32,165 bases of DNA from Oscillospiraceae bacterium. GTDB taxonomy: Bacteria; Bacillota; Clostridia; Oscillospirales; Oscillospiraceae. Numbering within the stretch: the stretch's first letter is position 1; each line of letters begins with the position of its first letter. Under the pieces are notes generated by a model. That model made no database searches and was not told the origin of the DNA. It saw nothing but the letters and a program-made list of their open reading frames with translations. The position numbers were made by a program, and so were the translations under genes. Positions 1-9,821 of the stretch are shown one piece after another. The DNA is taken from NCBI GenBank assembly GCA_902789745.1, contig CADAPH010000041.1, positions 1 to 32,165 of the forward strand, written 5' to 3'.

Positions 1-122
1 TCCGCACCATCCGCAGCGTGCATGACGGCGAAACGGCGCGTTTCGGCAATGCAAGCCGGAAGGATGCCGCCGCCTTTCTGCGCGAGGGCTGCGGCAAACG
101 CTGTGAAGGACCGGGAAGCTGA
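1..122 (+). CDS. C-terminal tail of an unknown protein (cut by window edge)
   Basis: An open frame enters from the left edge and stops at TGA 120-122, giving about 39 residues rich in Arg, Gly and Ala with two Cys near the end (GCGKRCEG). Codon use resembles the genes downstream and it lies on the same strand, 53 nt before the hybrid kinase gene, so it may be the preceding gene of the same operon. No domain is recognisable and no start is visible. The frame could be chance, given the GC-rich composition. Confidence 0.35.
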   Translation, partial: RTIRSVHDGETARFGNASRKDAAAFLREGCGKRCEGPGS

Positions 123-175
123 GTCTGTCGGGATATACAATGCGGAATCTTTGTAAGGGAAAACGGTGATATATC

Positions 176-3100
176 ATGCGAAAACTTCTATTCGATAACC
201 GCCGTCAAAAAGCGACAGCCCTCGTGCTTGCCCTGGTCATTCTTTTGGTGATCGCAATTGACGCATCCCTGATCCTGCGCCTTTCACGCGCACGGAGCAA
301 CGAACTGGGCAATACCCAGCTGGATGTGATCCGCAGCGACCTGGAGGATACGATCACCGGAGCGGAAACCGCATTGCTGCGCGTGGCGATGGGCGCGGAG
401 CAGTTGATGGAAACCGGCGCAGCCCAGGAAGAGCTCACGGAGTATTTCTATGCGCAGCGGGACAAGTATCAGCCCAATGCCAGTTTTAAAAACGTGTATA
501 TCGCCAATCCCGACTGGCTGATCGTCCCCGACTTCAACGCGCCGGAGGGCTTTCACGCGCCGGAACGCTCCTGGTTCATCGGCGCTCAGGAGCATCCGGG
601 CGAGGTCTTTATCACCGAACCCTATCTGGACGCGGACGACGGACAGATGTGCTTTTCCGTCTCCACGCTGCTCTCCGACGGGGAAACCGTCGTAGGTATG
701 GATCTGAATTTCTCCGAGGCTCAGGAGTCCATTCTCCGTATGACGCAGGGCCGGGAGCAAACCGCCATGATCGTCACCTCCGGCGGCCTGATCGCGGGCT
801 ATACGGACATGTCTCTGGTTGGCGAACGGGCAGAAGAAAAGCTCCCGGATTATGCGGGGATTCTGAAACGGGTCGCTTCTTCTCAGGCGCATAACAGCTT
901 TCGGGTAGAGCTGGACGGCCGTCCCTGCATCGTGTTTTCCTCGGAAACCGACAACGGCTGGTATCTGATACTCAGCGTGGATACCGGTACTCTCTACGGA
1001 GAGAGCTACCGGCAGGTAGCGATACTGGCGCTCGTGAATCTCGCCATGCTTGCCGCGGTGCTGATCTTTTGTCTGCTCAGCATCCGTAAAACCGGGCAGG
1101 CGGAAGACATGATGAGTGAGGCCGGCGGCAGAATGAACGGCTTTGCGGATCGGATTTGGGAATCGGCGGCCCATCTTCTGCGGCTGGGCGACGTGCGGCT
1201 GCTCCGTAAAAAAGAAGACCCGGAGGAGCTGCTTGACCGGGTCAAGGATTCCGGACAGCACTTGTCCGCGCTTGCCGATGAAATGCGTTCCAGTGCCGTA
1301 AGACTGCGCTCGGAGGCGGAGAAGGGGAGAACCGCTGCGAAGGTCGCGGATTCTCTGGAAGCGCCCAGCCGGAAGGTGCGCAACGGGATCATAGCTGCGC
1401 TGCTGGTATCTCTGGCGATCGTGCTGACCTTCTGCATCAGCATATCGTCAAGCTGGGGAACATCCCGGCTGAACCGGGAAGCGGATTCCTATGAAAACCA
1501 ACTGAATGAATGGCTGACCGAACAGACGAGCATCCTTTATATGTTCAGCGACGTGATCTCTTCCCAGCCCGGACTGCTGGACGACTATGACGCCGCGGTA
1601 CGCTGGCTTGCCGACATCTCCGGGAATTATCCGGACATCTCCCTGTGCTATCTGGCAAATCCCTATTTGGAGCATCCGGTCATTATGAGCAACGGCTGGG
1701 AGCCCGGCGAGGATTACCGGCCGGAAACCCGGCCCTGGTATCGGGCCACGGAGCGCTCCGCCAATGGATTCAGCATTTCGTCCCCGTATCTGGACGCCGA
1801 GTCCGGTACCTACTGCATCACGCTTTCCCGTGTGGTTTACGGGAAAAGCGGCGAATTCCTGGGCATCTTCGGCATAGACTTCTTCCTCGACAAGCTGATC
1901 TCGGTGCTCGGCGAGAGCTATACCAGCCGCGGCTATGCCTTCCTTGTAGACTCGGACAGCGTCATCATCAACCACCCGAACGAAGCCTATCAGATTGGAG
2001 AAAGCTCCGGTATGAGCATTGAGGATACGGAGTACGCCGATGCTTTCAACCGGGATGGCGTCACGACTTTGCGCGATTATTCGTCAAAGCTCATGGCCTG
2101 CCTTGGCCGGAAAACGGATTCCGGCTTTACAGTGATGGTGGCGAACCGCTGGTGGGACATCTACGGAAATGTCGTTATTGTCACGATCGTATTCCTTCTG
2201 CTGTTCAGTGCCTGCCTTCTGTTCATCGTATCCCTGATCAATCGCCTGATCCGCTGGCAGGCGGAAGCCAACCGCAAGCTTGTCGCGGCAGCGGAGGAGG
2301 CCCGGAACGCCAATATGGCAAAATCGCGATTCCTGTCCCAGATGAGCCACGAGATCCGGACGCCCATGAACGCGATCATCGGCCTGAACAGCATTGTCCT
2401 GCGAGACGAGAGTATTTCCGCGCATACGCGCCTGGAGCTGGAAAAAAGCAGCGCGAGCGCGCGCCATCTGCTCGCCCTGATCAATGATATCCTCGACATG
2501 AGCCGCATCGAATCCGGACGAACGGTTCTTAAAGCGGAGACCTTTGCTTTCCGGGAGCTCCTGGAGCAAATCAGCGTGATCGTCGGCGGTCAATGTGAGG
2601 ACAAAGGCCTTCAGTTCGTGTTCAAGCGGAACGGGCCTCTGGATGAATACTATGTAGGCGATGCGCTGAAGCTCAAGCAGATCATTATCAACATTCTCGG
2701 CAACTCCGTGAAGTTCACCGACGCGCCCGGCGTGATCACCTTTGCCGTCGAGCAGACATCCTGCACGCAGGAAAAAGCCGTTCTCCGTTTTATCATGGAG
2801 GATACCGGGATCGGCATGGATAAGGAGTTTATACCCAAGCTCTTTGACGCGTTCTCCCAGGAGGATTCCGGCAACACGAGCAAATACGGCGGCAGCGGTC
2901 TCGGCATGGCCATTACGAAGAGCTTTGTGGACATGATGGACGGCGAGATCCGTGTCGAGAGCGAAAAAGGACTCGGAACGACCTTCACGGTGACTGTGAC
3001 ACTGGGCCGGGTACACGAATCAGAACGCCAGGAAGCGTCCGATGACGCGGCAGACGTTTCAGCTCCGGAGGTCTCTCTGGAGGGCCGACGTGTGCTGATC

Positions 3101-3478
3101 GCGGAGGATCAGGAGATGAACGCGGAGATCCTGATGGATCTGCTTGAGATGGAAGGCATCGGCTCGGAATGGGCGGAAAACGGAAAGCTCGCCGTCGAGA
3201 GATTTGCGCAAAGCGAGGCAGGGCACTTCGATGCGATCCTGATGGATGTGCGGATGCCCGTCATGGACGGTCTGACCGCCGCGCGGGAGATCCGGAAGCT
3301 GGACCGGCCGGACGCCGGGACGATCCCGATCGTCGCGCTGACGGCCAACGCCTTCGAGGAGGATGTGCAGCAATGTCTGCAGGCGGGCATGAACGCACAC
3401 CTGGCAAAGCCGGTTGAGATGGAGCGTCTCTATCAGGTGCTCGGAAAGCTGATACGCGAGGCCGGTGAAACGGCATAA
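176..3478 (+). CDS. Double-Cache hybrid sensor histidine kinase / response regulator
   Basis: Membrane-bound hybrid kinase of 1100 aa. It reads as two receptors in series: TM about 14-36, an extracellular dCache-type domain about 40-280 (ERSWF and TEPYLDADDG motifs), TM 281-303, a cytoplasmic helical stretch about 305-400, TM 404-425, a second dCache-like domain about 430-660 (RPWYRATE, SSPYLDAESG), TM 665-688. Then come a HisKA domain with H-box SHEIRTPMNAIIGL (phospho-His H725), a HATPase with N-box NILGN (839-843), G1 EDTGIGMD and G2 GGSGLGMAI, and a receiver domain about 970-1093 with phospho-acceptor D1024 (LMDVRMP). All catalytic motifs look intact. No DNA-binding or other output domain is present, so phosphotransfer to a separate partner is likely. 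The ATG precedes the first TM directly; the ribosome site (GGTGA) is weak. Cache domains usually bind small metabolites such as amino acids or organic acids; the ligand here is unknown. The next gene starts 48 nt downstream. Confidence 0.93.
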   Translation: MRKLLFDNRRQKATALVLALVILLVIAIDASLILRLSRARSNELGNTQLDVIRSDLEDTITGAETALLRVAMGAEQLMETGAAQEELTEYFYAQRDKYQPNASFKNVYIANPDWLIVPDFNAPEGFHAPERSWFIGAQEHPGEVFITEPYLDADDGQMCFSVSTLLSDGETVVGMDLNFSEAQESILRMTQGREQTAMIVTSGGLIAGYTDMSLVGERAEEKLPDYAGILKRVASSQAHNSFRVELDGRPCIVFSSETDNGWYLILSVDTGTLYGESYRQVAILALVNLAMLAAVLIFCLLSIRKTGQAEDMMSEAGGRMNGFADRIWESAAHLLRLGDVRLLRKKEDPEELLDRVKDSGQHLSALADEMRSSAVRLRSEAEKGRTAAKVADSLEAPSRKVRNGIIAALLVSLAIVLTFCISISSSWGTSRLNREADSYENQLNEWLTEQTSILYMFSDVISSQPGLLDDYDAAVRWLADISGNYPDISLCYLANPYLEHPVIMSNGWEPGEDYRPETRPWYRATERSANGFSISSPYLDAESGTYCITLSRVVYGKSGEFLGIFGIDFFLDKLISVLGESYTSRGYAFLVDSDSVIINHPNEAYQIGESSGMSIEDTEYADAFNRDGVTTLRDYSSKLMACLGRKTDSGFTVMVANRWWDIYGNVVIVTIVFLLLFSACLLFIVSLINRLIRWQAEANRKLVAAAEEARNANMAKSRFLSQMSHEIRTPMNAIIGLNSIVLRDESISAHTRLELEKSSASARHLLALINDILDMSRIESGRTVLKAETFAFRELLEQISVIVGGQCEDKGLQFVFKRNGPLDEYYVGDALKLKQIIINILGNSVKFTDAPGVITFAVEQTSCTQEKAVLRFIMEDTGIGMDKEFIPKLFDAFSQEDSGNTSKYGGSGLGMAITKSFVDMMDGEIRVESEKGLGTTFTVTVTLGRVHESERQEASDDAADVSAPEVSLEGRRVLIAEDQEMNAEILMDLLEMEGIGSEWAENGKLAVERFAQSEAGHFDAILMDVRMPVMDGLTAAREIRKLDRPDAGTIPIVALTANAFEEDVQQCLQAGMNAHLAKPVEMERLYQVLGKLIREAGETA

Positions 3479-3526
3479 GCACAGCATACGCGGTAGATTC
3501 AGAAAATCAGGCCGGGAGGAATGGAC

Positions 3527-6500
3527 ATGAATCCCACAGAAAGATTTTATTTTGACGCGAGAACGCAGGAGATACTGGAGCACCTGACCATCCCGTTCGC
3601 GATCTATCAGTACATCGACAAACGGGTGGTGACGGTTGCGCTCTCTCAGGGCTTCTGCACGGAGTTCGGCTTCAAAACGCTCCGGGACGCCTATCAAGCC
3701 ATGGACAACGACATGTACCGGGCTACCCACCCGGACGACAAGTCGCGCGTCGCTGACGCCGCCTATCGCTTTGCCGCCTTCGACGTCCCCTACGATATGG
3801 TTTACCGCACCCGTACGCTGAAGGACCCGGATTATATCATCCTTCACGCCTACGGCAAGAGCATCTATCCGAAGCCGGGCGTGCGCCTCTGCCTGACCTG
3901 GTATGCCTACGAGGGTCATTTCTCGGAGGAGCAGGGAATCTATGAGAACGTTCTGAGCCACACGCTGAGTCGCTTTCTTGCGGAGAATCGCGAATCCCGC
4001 GGTATGTATTACGACTACATGACCGGTCTGCCCAATATGACCTATTTCTATGAACTGGCCGAGGCGGGCCGAAGGAGTATACAGGAGGGCGGTCAGGCGT
4101 CGACCATTTGTTTCTTTGACCTGACGGGCCTGAAGCGCTTCAACCGGCGGCATGGCTATGCGGAGGGTGACAGGCTGATCCGCGCCGTGGCCGCGATCCT
4201 GGCAAGGAATTTCAGCAGCGAAAGCTGCGCACGGTTCGCGCAGGATCACTTCGCGGCCTTTGCGCCGGAGGACGGGCTGAGAGCGCGCCTTGACGCGGTC
4301 ATAGAGGAGTGCGCGGCGGCCAACGACGGGAAAACCCTGCCGCTGCGGATCGGCGTCTATCCCGACCGGATCGAGGCGGTGGAGATTGGCACCGCCTGCG
4401 ACCGGGCGAGGCTGGCGGCAAACAGCCGGAGAAAGAGTGAGGGCTCCTGCGTTGCAGTTTTTGACCAGCTTATGCTGGCTGAGGAGAAAAACCGCCAGGA
4501 GATCGTCGACAACCTTGATAGAGCTATTGAAGAAGGCTGGATCAAGGTATACTATCAGCCCATCGTCCGCTCCGTAAACGGCAAGATCTGCGACGTTGAG
4601 GCGCTGGCCCGCTGGGACGACCCGGTGCGCGGGCTGCTTTCACCGGCTTTCTTTATCCCGGTCCTGGAGGAGACCGGCCTGATATACAAGCTGGATCTGT
4701 GCGTCGTGAGACAGGTTCTCAGGGACCTGAAAGCAACAGAGAAAAGCGGTATCCAGTGCCTGCCTGTCTCCGTCAACTTCTCCCGCGTGGATTTCGACGC
4801 CTGTGATCTGGTACATGAGCTCTGCCGCATGGTGGACGAGGCCGGCGTCGACCGCAGGCTCATCCATGTGGAGATCACCGAGAGCGTGGTGGGCAGCGAC
4901 TTCGACTACATGAAGGAGCAGATCGAGCATTTCCGTTCCCATGGCTTCCAGGTGTGGATGGACGATTTCGGAAGCGGCTATTCTTCCCTGGACGTCCTGC
5001 AGCGCATCAAATTTGACCTCATCAAATTCGACATGGGCTTTACGAGGCGGCTGGATGAGGGAAACAACGGGAAGATCATCCTGACCGAGATGATGAGAAT
5101 GGCGACCTCGCTGGGGGTCGACACCGTATGCGAGGGCGTGGAAACGGAGACGCAGGCCGCCTTCCTGCGGGAGATCGGCTGCTCCAAGCTGCAGGGATAC
5201 TATTATTCAAAGCCCGCGCCGCCGAAGGAGATCCTGAATCACTTTACACTCGACAATCAAAACGGATTTGAAGATCCGCGGGAGTCCGCCTACTATGACG
5301 CCATGGGCCGGGTCAACCTCTATGATCTGTCCTTCCTCGCCAGTCTGGACGACAGCGTGACGAAAAACACCTTCGACACCGTGCCTATGGGCGTCATGGA
5401 GGTCAACCGCAGCGGCGACAGGGTGAAGTATGTGCGCAGCAATCCGTCCTACCGTGATTTTATGAAACGGGCCTTCGGGTTTGACCTGTCCGATCCGAAC
5501 AGGGAGTACCCTGTTCCGGCAGAAGACCCCGGCGCCGATTTTATGAAAGCCGTGGAGCAGAGCCGGAACAACGGCAGCAACCGCGCCTTTATAGCCGAGA
5601 GGCAGGCGGACGGCTCAAGCACCCATTCCTTTGCGCGTGTCTTCGCCGAGAGTCCCGTCACCGGAAGCTATGCGGTCGCTCTTGCCGTGCTTTCGGTCAC
5701 GCCGCCGGATGAGAGTACAACCTACGCGGACATCGCCAGAGCCCTCGCGGCCGACTATTACAATATTTACGTCATCGATCTGGATACCGATGAATACACG
5801 GAATACTCCTCCCAGGTCGGCGGGGAGGAATTGCAGAAAGAGCGAAAAGGCGTCGATTTCTTCGCCTCGGCCAGACGCGATACGATGACGCGCATCTATG
5901 AGGACGACCGGGAGGGCTTCCTGAAGCTCTTCACGAGGGAAAACGTGCTCCGGGAATTGGACGCGCAGGGCGTGTTCACGACAAGCTATCGCCTGATCGA
6001 CACTGGGACGCCGATGTACGTCAACATGAAGATCACCAGGATGCGCGGCGGCAATCGCATCATCCTGGGCGTCAGCATTATTGACTCGCAGATGAAGCAG
6101 CAAGAGGAGGAGAAACGGCTCCGCCAGGAGAAAGCCGCGCTGGGGCGGATCGCCGCGCTGTCCCCCGATTACATCGTGCTGTATACGGTCGATCCTGTGA
6201 CGGGGCAGTATACGCAGTACAGCCCGTCAAATGAATTTGAGAGCTTCGGCCTGGACAGGCAGGGAGAGGATTTCTTTACCGACGTCCGGCTGGACGCGCC
6301 GAAGGCGATCGCGCCGGAGGATATGGAGCGGCATCTGCGCGTTCTCACGAAGGAAAACATGCTGCGTGAGATGCGGGAGAACGGGTTCTTTATCCACCGT
6401 TACGGCCTTCTCCTTGACGGAAAAGCCGTCCCCGTCGTGCTGAGAGCCACGCTCACCAGAGAAGAAGACAGAGAGATGATCGTGCTCGGCGTAAGCATGG

Positions 6501-8374
6501 ATCGCGCGGAAGAGCCGCAGGACACGGAGGCGGAAACCCGCAGGGAGCTTTCCGTCCTGCTGCAGGAAAACGAGCAGTTGAAGAAGGAAGCCGCCGTGAG
6601 CCGAAGGATCGCCGAGCTCAAGGACTCCGTATCGTCTCTGCTGACCAATATGCCGGGGCTGACCTTCTCCAAGGATGTGGCGACCGGGCGGTATCTGGCC
6701 TGCAATCAGGCCTTTGCGGTGTACGCCGGCAAGGATACTCCGGAGGGAGTGGTCGGCCTGACGGACTATGAAATCTTTGACCGGGAGACGGCAGAGCATT
6801 TTGTGGCGGACGACAAGAAAGCGCTGGGCATGGACGAGCCCTATGTGTTCTTCGAGGACGTCCTGGACGCCAAGGGGCAGCAAAAGCAGTTCCAGACGAC
6901 CAAGCTGAAGTTCATCGACAACACCGGGAGAGAGTGCCTGCTCGGGCTTTGCCAGGACATGACGGAGGCCGTGCGTTACCAGCGTGAAAACGCCTCGGCA
7001 AAGGAAGCCTACGAAGAAGCCAGGAATACCAGCATCATCTACAGCCACATTGCCCGCGCGCTGGCCCGCGGCTACACGGACCTGTACTATGTCAATATCG
7101 AAACGGATGAGCTGATCGAATACCACACGGACGACGAGCTCGGCGTGCTCACCGAGGCGCGGCGGGGCACGGATTTCTTTGAGGGCTGCCGGCGCGACGT
7201 CAAGCTGTTCGTGCATCCCGACGATCAGGAAGAGTTCGTCAGGGCCATGGACAGAGAGTTCCTCACGGCGGAGCTGGAACGGTCCAAGGTTTTTGAGATG
7301 ACCTATCGCAGAATCAAGAATGAGAAAACTTTCTATGTACAGATGAAGGTTTCCCGCGTTGAGGGCGACAGGCGCTTCATTGTCCTCGCCGTCTCGGACG
7401 TTGACGAGCTGATGAAGAAGCGGCAGGCGGAGGAACGGGTCCAGGAGGAACGGATCATCTACGCGCGTCTCCACGCCCTCACCGGCAATTTTATGGTCGT
7501 CTATGTCGTGGATCCGGAGACGGATTCCTATCGGGAGTTCTCCTCGACCGACAATTATACGGAGAGCTTGCAGCAGGCGAAGGACGGAGAGAACTTCTTT
7601 GAGAAAGTGCGGAAGGTCGCCCGCGAGGCCAATTACCCGGCGGATTTGAAGCGTTTCCTCTCTGCTTTCACCAAGGAAAACGTTATGGCAGAGATAGCGC
7701 GCAGCGGGATCTTTACCTTTGGGTATCGGATCATGATGGACGGCAGGCCGGTGCACGTCCAGATGAAAGCCGCCCTGGTGGAGGAGAAGGAAGGAGCGCG
7801 TCTGATTGTCGGCCTCAATGATGTGGATGCGCAGATCCGCCAGGAAGAGGAAATCGAAAAGCGTCTCGAACAGGCCCAGGCTCAGGCCAATATTGACGCG
7901 CTGACGGGCGTGAAAAACAAGCACGCCTTTTTGGAGACAGAGACACGCATAGACCGCCAGATCGAAAACAACCGCCAGGCCCCGTTCGCCGTTGTGATCT
8001 TCGATGTGAACGATCTGAAAAAAATCAATGACAGTTTCGGACATCAGGCAGGAGATCAGGCGATACGCGACGCCTGCAAAACCATCTGCGATACGTTTAA
8101 GCACAGTCCTGTTTTCCGAGTCGGCGGCGATGAGTTCGCGGTGATCGCGCAGGGTCAGGATTATACGCATATCCATGAACTGGTAGCGGAAATCAACCGC
8201 CGCAACGAAGCAGCCCTGCGGTCCGGCGGCCTTGTCATCGCCTGCGGCATGGCGCGCTTCGAGCAGGAGACCTGCGTGGCCGCGGTATTTGAACGCGCCG
8301 ATCACCGGATGTATGAGAATAAAAACGCGCTCAAATCCGCAAAACGGGAATCAGCGCCGGAGCGTGACGGCTGA
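3527..8374 (+). CDS. Multidomain GGDEF-EAL-PAS-GGDEF protein (c-di-GMP turnover)
   Basis: Predicted soluble c-di-GMP enzyme of 1615 aa. Start: GGGAGGA (3514-3520) abuts the ATG at 3521 but is correctly spaced from the ATG at 3527, which I prefer. Order: PAS-like N-terminus; a GGDEF domain about 150-320 whose signature is replaced by AQDHF (238-242), so probably non-catalytic; an EAL domain about 335-580 with EALAR (358-362), VNFS, EITES, DDFGSGYSS and a late EGVET loop, so probably an active phosphodiesterase; a PAS-like segment about 610-720; two related sensor modules (about 728-864 and 868-995); a PAS domain about 1028-1146; two more copies of the module (about 1168-1298 and 1305-1441); a coiled linker; and a C-terminal GGDEF domain with intact GGDEF (1533-1537). 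The RxxD inhibitory site is absent. No TM or signal peptide. The protein may therefore both make and degrade c-di-GMP. It lies between a hybrid kinase and another diguanylate cyclase on the same strand. Confidence 0.92.
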   Translation: MNPTERFYFDARTQEILEHLTIPFAIYQYIDKRVVTVALSQGFCTEFGFKTLRDAYQAMDNDMYRATHPDDKSRVADAAYRFAAFDVPYDMVYRTRTLKDPDYIILHAYGKSIYPKPGVRLCLTWYAYEGHFSEEQGIYENVLSHTLSRFLAENRESRGMYYDYMTGLPNMTYFYELAEAGRRSIQEGGQASTICFFDLTGLKRFNRRHGYAEGDRLIRAVAAILARNFSSESCARFAQDHFAAFAPEDGLRARLDAVIEECAAANDGKTLPLRIGVYPDRIEAVEIGTACDRARLAANSRRKSEGSCVAVFDQLMLAEEKNRQEIVDNLDRAIEEGWIKVYYQPIVRSVNGKICDVEALARWDDPVRGLLSPAFFIPVLEETGLIYKLDLCVVRQVLRDLKATEKSGIQCLPVSVNFSRVDFDACDLVHELCRMVDEAGVDRRLIHVEITESVVGSDFDYMKEQIEHFRSHGFQVWMDDFGSGYSSLDVLQRIKFDLIKFDMGFTRRLDEGNNGKIILTEMMRMATSLGVDTVCEGVETETQAAFLREIGCSKLQGYYYSKPAPPKEILNHFTLDNQNGFEDPRESAYYDAMGRVNLYDLSFLASLDDSVTKNTFDTVPMGVMEVNRSGDRVKYVRSNPSYRDFMKRAFGFDLSDPNREYPVPAEDPGADFMKAVEQSRNNGSNRAFIAERQADGSSTHSFARVFAESPVTGSYAVALAVLSVTPPDESTTYADIARALAADYYNIYVIDLDTDEYTEYSSQVGGEELQKERKGVDFFASARRDTMTRIYEDDREGFLKLFTRENVLRELDAQGVFTTSYRLIDTGTPMYVNMKITRMRGGNRIILGVSIIDSQMKQQEEEKRLRQEKAALGRIAALSPDYIVLYTVDPVTGQYTQYSPSNEFESFGLDRQGEDFFTDVRLDAPKAIAPEDMERHLRVLTKENMLREMRENGFFIHRYGLLLDGKAVPVVLRATLTREEDREMIVLGVSMDRAEEPQDTEAETRRELSVLLQENEQLKKEAAVSRRIAELKDSVSSLLTNMPGLTFSKDVATGRYLACNQAFAVYAGKDTPEGVVGLTDYEIFDRETAEHFVADDKKALGMDEPYVFFEDVLDAKGQQKQFQTTKLKFIDNTGRECLLGLCQDMTEAVRYQRENASAKEAYEEARNTSIIYSHIARALARGYTDLYYVNIETDELIEYHTDDELGVLTEARRGTDFFEGCRRDVKLFVHPDDQEEFVRAMDREFLTAELERSKVFEMTYRRIKNEKTFYVQMKVSRVEGDRRFIVLAVSDVDELMKKRQAEERVQEERIIYARLHALTGNFMVVYVVDPETDSYREFSSTDNYTESLQQAKDGENFFEKVRKVAREANYPADLKRFLSAFTKENVMAEIARSGIFTFGYRIMMDGRPVHVQMKAALVEEKEGARLIVGLNDVDAQIRQEEEIEKRLEQAQAQANIDALTGVKNKHAFLETETRIDRQIENNRQAPFAVVIFDVNDLKKINDSFGHQAGDQAIRDACKTICDTFKHSPVFRVGGDEFAVIAQGQDYTHIHELVAEINRRNEAALRSGGLVIACGMARFEQETCVAAVFERADHRMYENKNALKSAKRESAPERDG

Positions 8375-8419
8375 TTTTGTGCTCGTTGCTCAGATAATCC
8401 GAAAAGGAGACAGATCTCT

Positions 8420-9718
8420 ATGAAACGACTGAATCCGACCGCCCGTTCCCTGATCCTTATCTGCGTATTGTTGGGCGCGGCCAACATCCTGCTTGCCGGC
8501 GTCCTGATCAACGACTCCCGCCGCGCCATCCGCGAGCAGATCGAAAACCGTATGCTGGACGTGGCGAACACCGCCGCAGCCATGCTAAACGGCGACGAGC
8601 TGCGCGTGCTCCGGGCCGAGAACCGGGACACCCCCGCTTACAAAAATACGCTCGACATCCTGTCCCGCTTTGAACAGAACATCGAGCTTGCGTATATCTA
8701 TTGCGTGCGCGCCATGCCGGACGGGGCCTTCATCTTCACCATCGACCCCGACCCCGAGTCCCCCGGCGCCTTTGGCGACCATATCGCAACGACCGACGCC
8801 CTCGTCGGCGCCGGCCTCGGCACCCCCGGCGTGGATCGGGAGGCCTATACAGACCAGTGGGGCCGCTTCTACAGCGCCTATTCCCCGGTCTTTGACTCTG
8901 AGGGTCAGGTCAGCGGCATCGTCGCCGTCGACTTCTCCGCCGACTGGTATGATGCGCAGATTTCCCACCAGATCAGCATCTCCCTGCGCATCAGCGGCCT
9001 GTCTCTGATTGCTGCGGCCGCGGCGATCACCCTGATCGTCATGCGCTATCGCAGGCGCTTCAGTCACCTCTTCCGGGAGATGAACCTCGTCTCCGACGGG
9101 ATCGAAACCCTTGTGCACGAGATATCGCCCGGCGCGCCTGAAGCGCCCCGGGCTGCGGAGGAGACGGGCAGCTCCGATGAGATTGAGCGCCTCGGCGGCA
9201 GGATCCACGCCCTGCAGGAGAGGCTCAGCGAAGAGATCGCTCTTGTCCGCTCCCGCGCCTACATCGACGGCCTGACCGGACTCGGCAATCGCGCGGCCTA
9301 TGAGGAGCATATCCACCGCCTTAACGACGCGATCCGGGACGGCACGGCGACCTTTGCCATCGCGGTCTTTGATCTCAACGGCCTCAAGGATATCAACGAC
9401 CGCTTCGGCCACGAGCGCGGCGATGAAGTTATCCGCGCCGTCGCCCATTCGCTGCGGGAGGGCTTCACCGAAGGGCATCCGTACCGTATCGGCGGGGACG
9501 AGTTCGCCGTCATCCTTGAGGGCAGCTTTGGCGATATAACGGAGCGGATGGAGCGGCTGCACGGCGATCAGGACGGCTTTTTCCTGTCGGAGGGCTTTGC
9601 CGCCTTCGACCCTGCGTCCGATACCGATTGCCACATGGTCTTCAATCGGGCCGACAAGCTCATGTACGAGGACAAGCGCCAATACTATCTCACCCACGGC
9701 GACAGAAGACGACGGTAA
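8420..9718 (+). CDS. Membrane-bound diguanylate cyclase (GGDEF)
   Basis: Predicted diguanylate cyclase of 432 aa (2 GTP to c-di-GMP) at the inner face of the membrane. TM about 11-30, an extracellular sensor domain about 35-175 (contains YIYCVRAMPDG and a late IVAVDFSADWY strand typical of Cache/PDC-like folds), TM about 185-208, a short linker that could be HAMP-like, then a GGDEF domain about 270-430 with IDGLTGLGNR, FDLNGLKDIND and RIGGDEF (GGDEF 358-362). No RxxD inhibitory site precedes the signature. AAAAGGAGA lies about 11 nt before the ATG. It starts 45 nt after the large GGDEF/EAL protein and is probably cotranscribed with it. The ligand is unknown. Confidence 0.93.
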   Translation: MKRLNPTARSLILICVLLGAANILLAGVLINDSRRAIREQIENRMLDVANTAAAMLNGDELRVLRAENRDTPAYKNTLDILSRFEQNIELAYIYCVRAMPDGAFIFTIDPDPESPGAFGDHIATTDALVGAGLGTPGVDREAYTDQWGRFYSAYSPVFDSEGQVSGIVAVDFSADWYDAQISHQISISLRISGLSLIAAAAAITLIVMRYRRRFSHLFREMNLVSDGIETLVHEISPGAPEAPRAAEETGSSDEIERLGGRIHALQERLSEEIALVRSRAYIDGLTGLGNRAAYEEHIHRLNDAIRDGTATFAIAVFDLNGLKDINDRFGHERGDEVIRAVAHSLREGFTEGHPYRIGGDEFAVILEGSFGDITERMERLHGDQDGFFLSEGFAAFDPASDTDCHMVFNRADKLMYEDKRQYYLTHGDRRRR

Positions 9719-9731
9719 GCAAACGGGGAAG

Positions 9732-9761
9732 CACGGAAAGAGACAGTTTTTCTTTTCCGTG
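9732..9761 (+). terminator. Possible transcript-end hairpin after the GGDEF gene
   Basis: An 8-bp perfect stem, CACGGAAA (9732-9739) with TTTCCGTG (9754-9761), sits 14 nt after the diguanylate cyclase stop codon. The loop is T-rich and no T-run follows the stem, so it is a weak intrinsic terminator at best; it may only be an mRNA 3' end structure. Confidence 0.3.
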
Positions 9762-9821
9762 GTGAACCCGGGCTTCTGACAGGTCTCTTTGAAAACACGA
9801 CGAAAGGGTGGCTGGCCTTTT

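Noticed and set aside
6227-8305. Long minus-strand open frame (692 codons) opposite the GGDEF-EAL gene
   Set aside because: Antisense shadow of a gene with clear catalytic motifs; no ribosome site and no recognisable fold.
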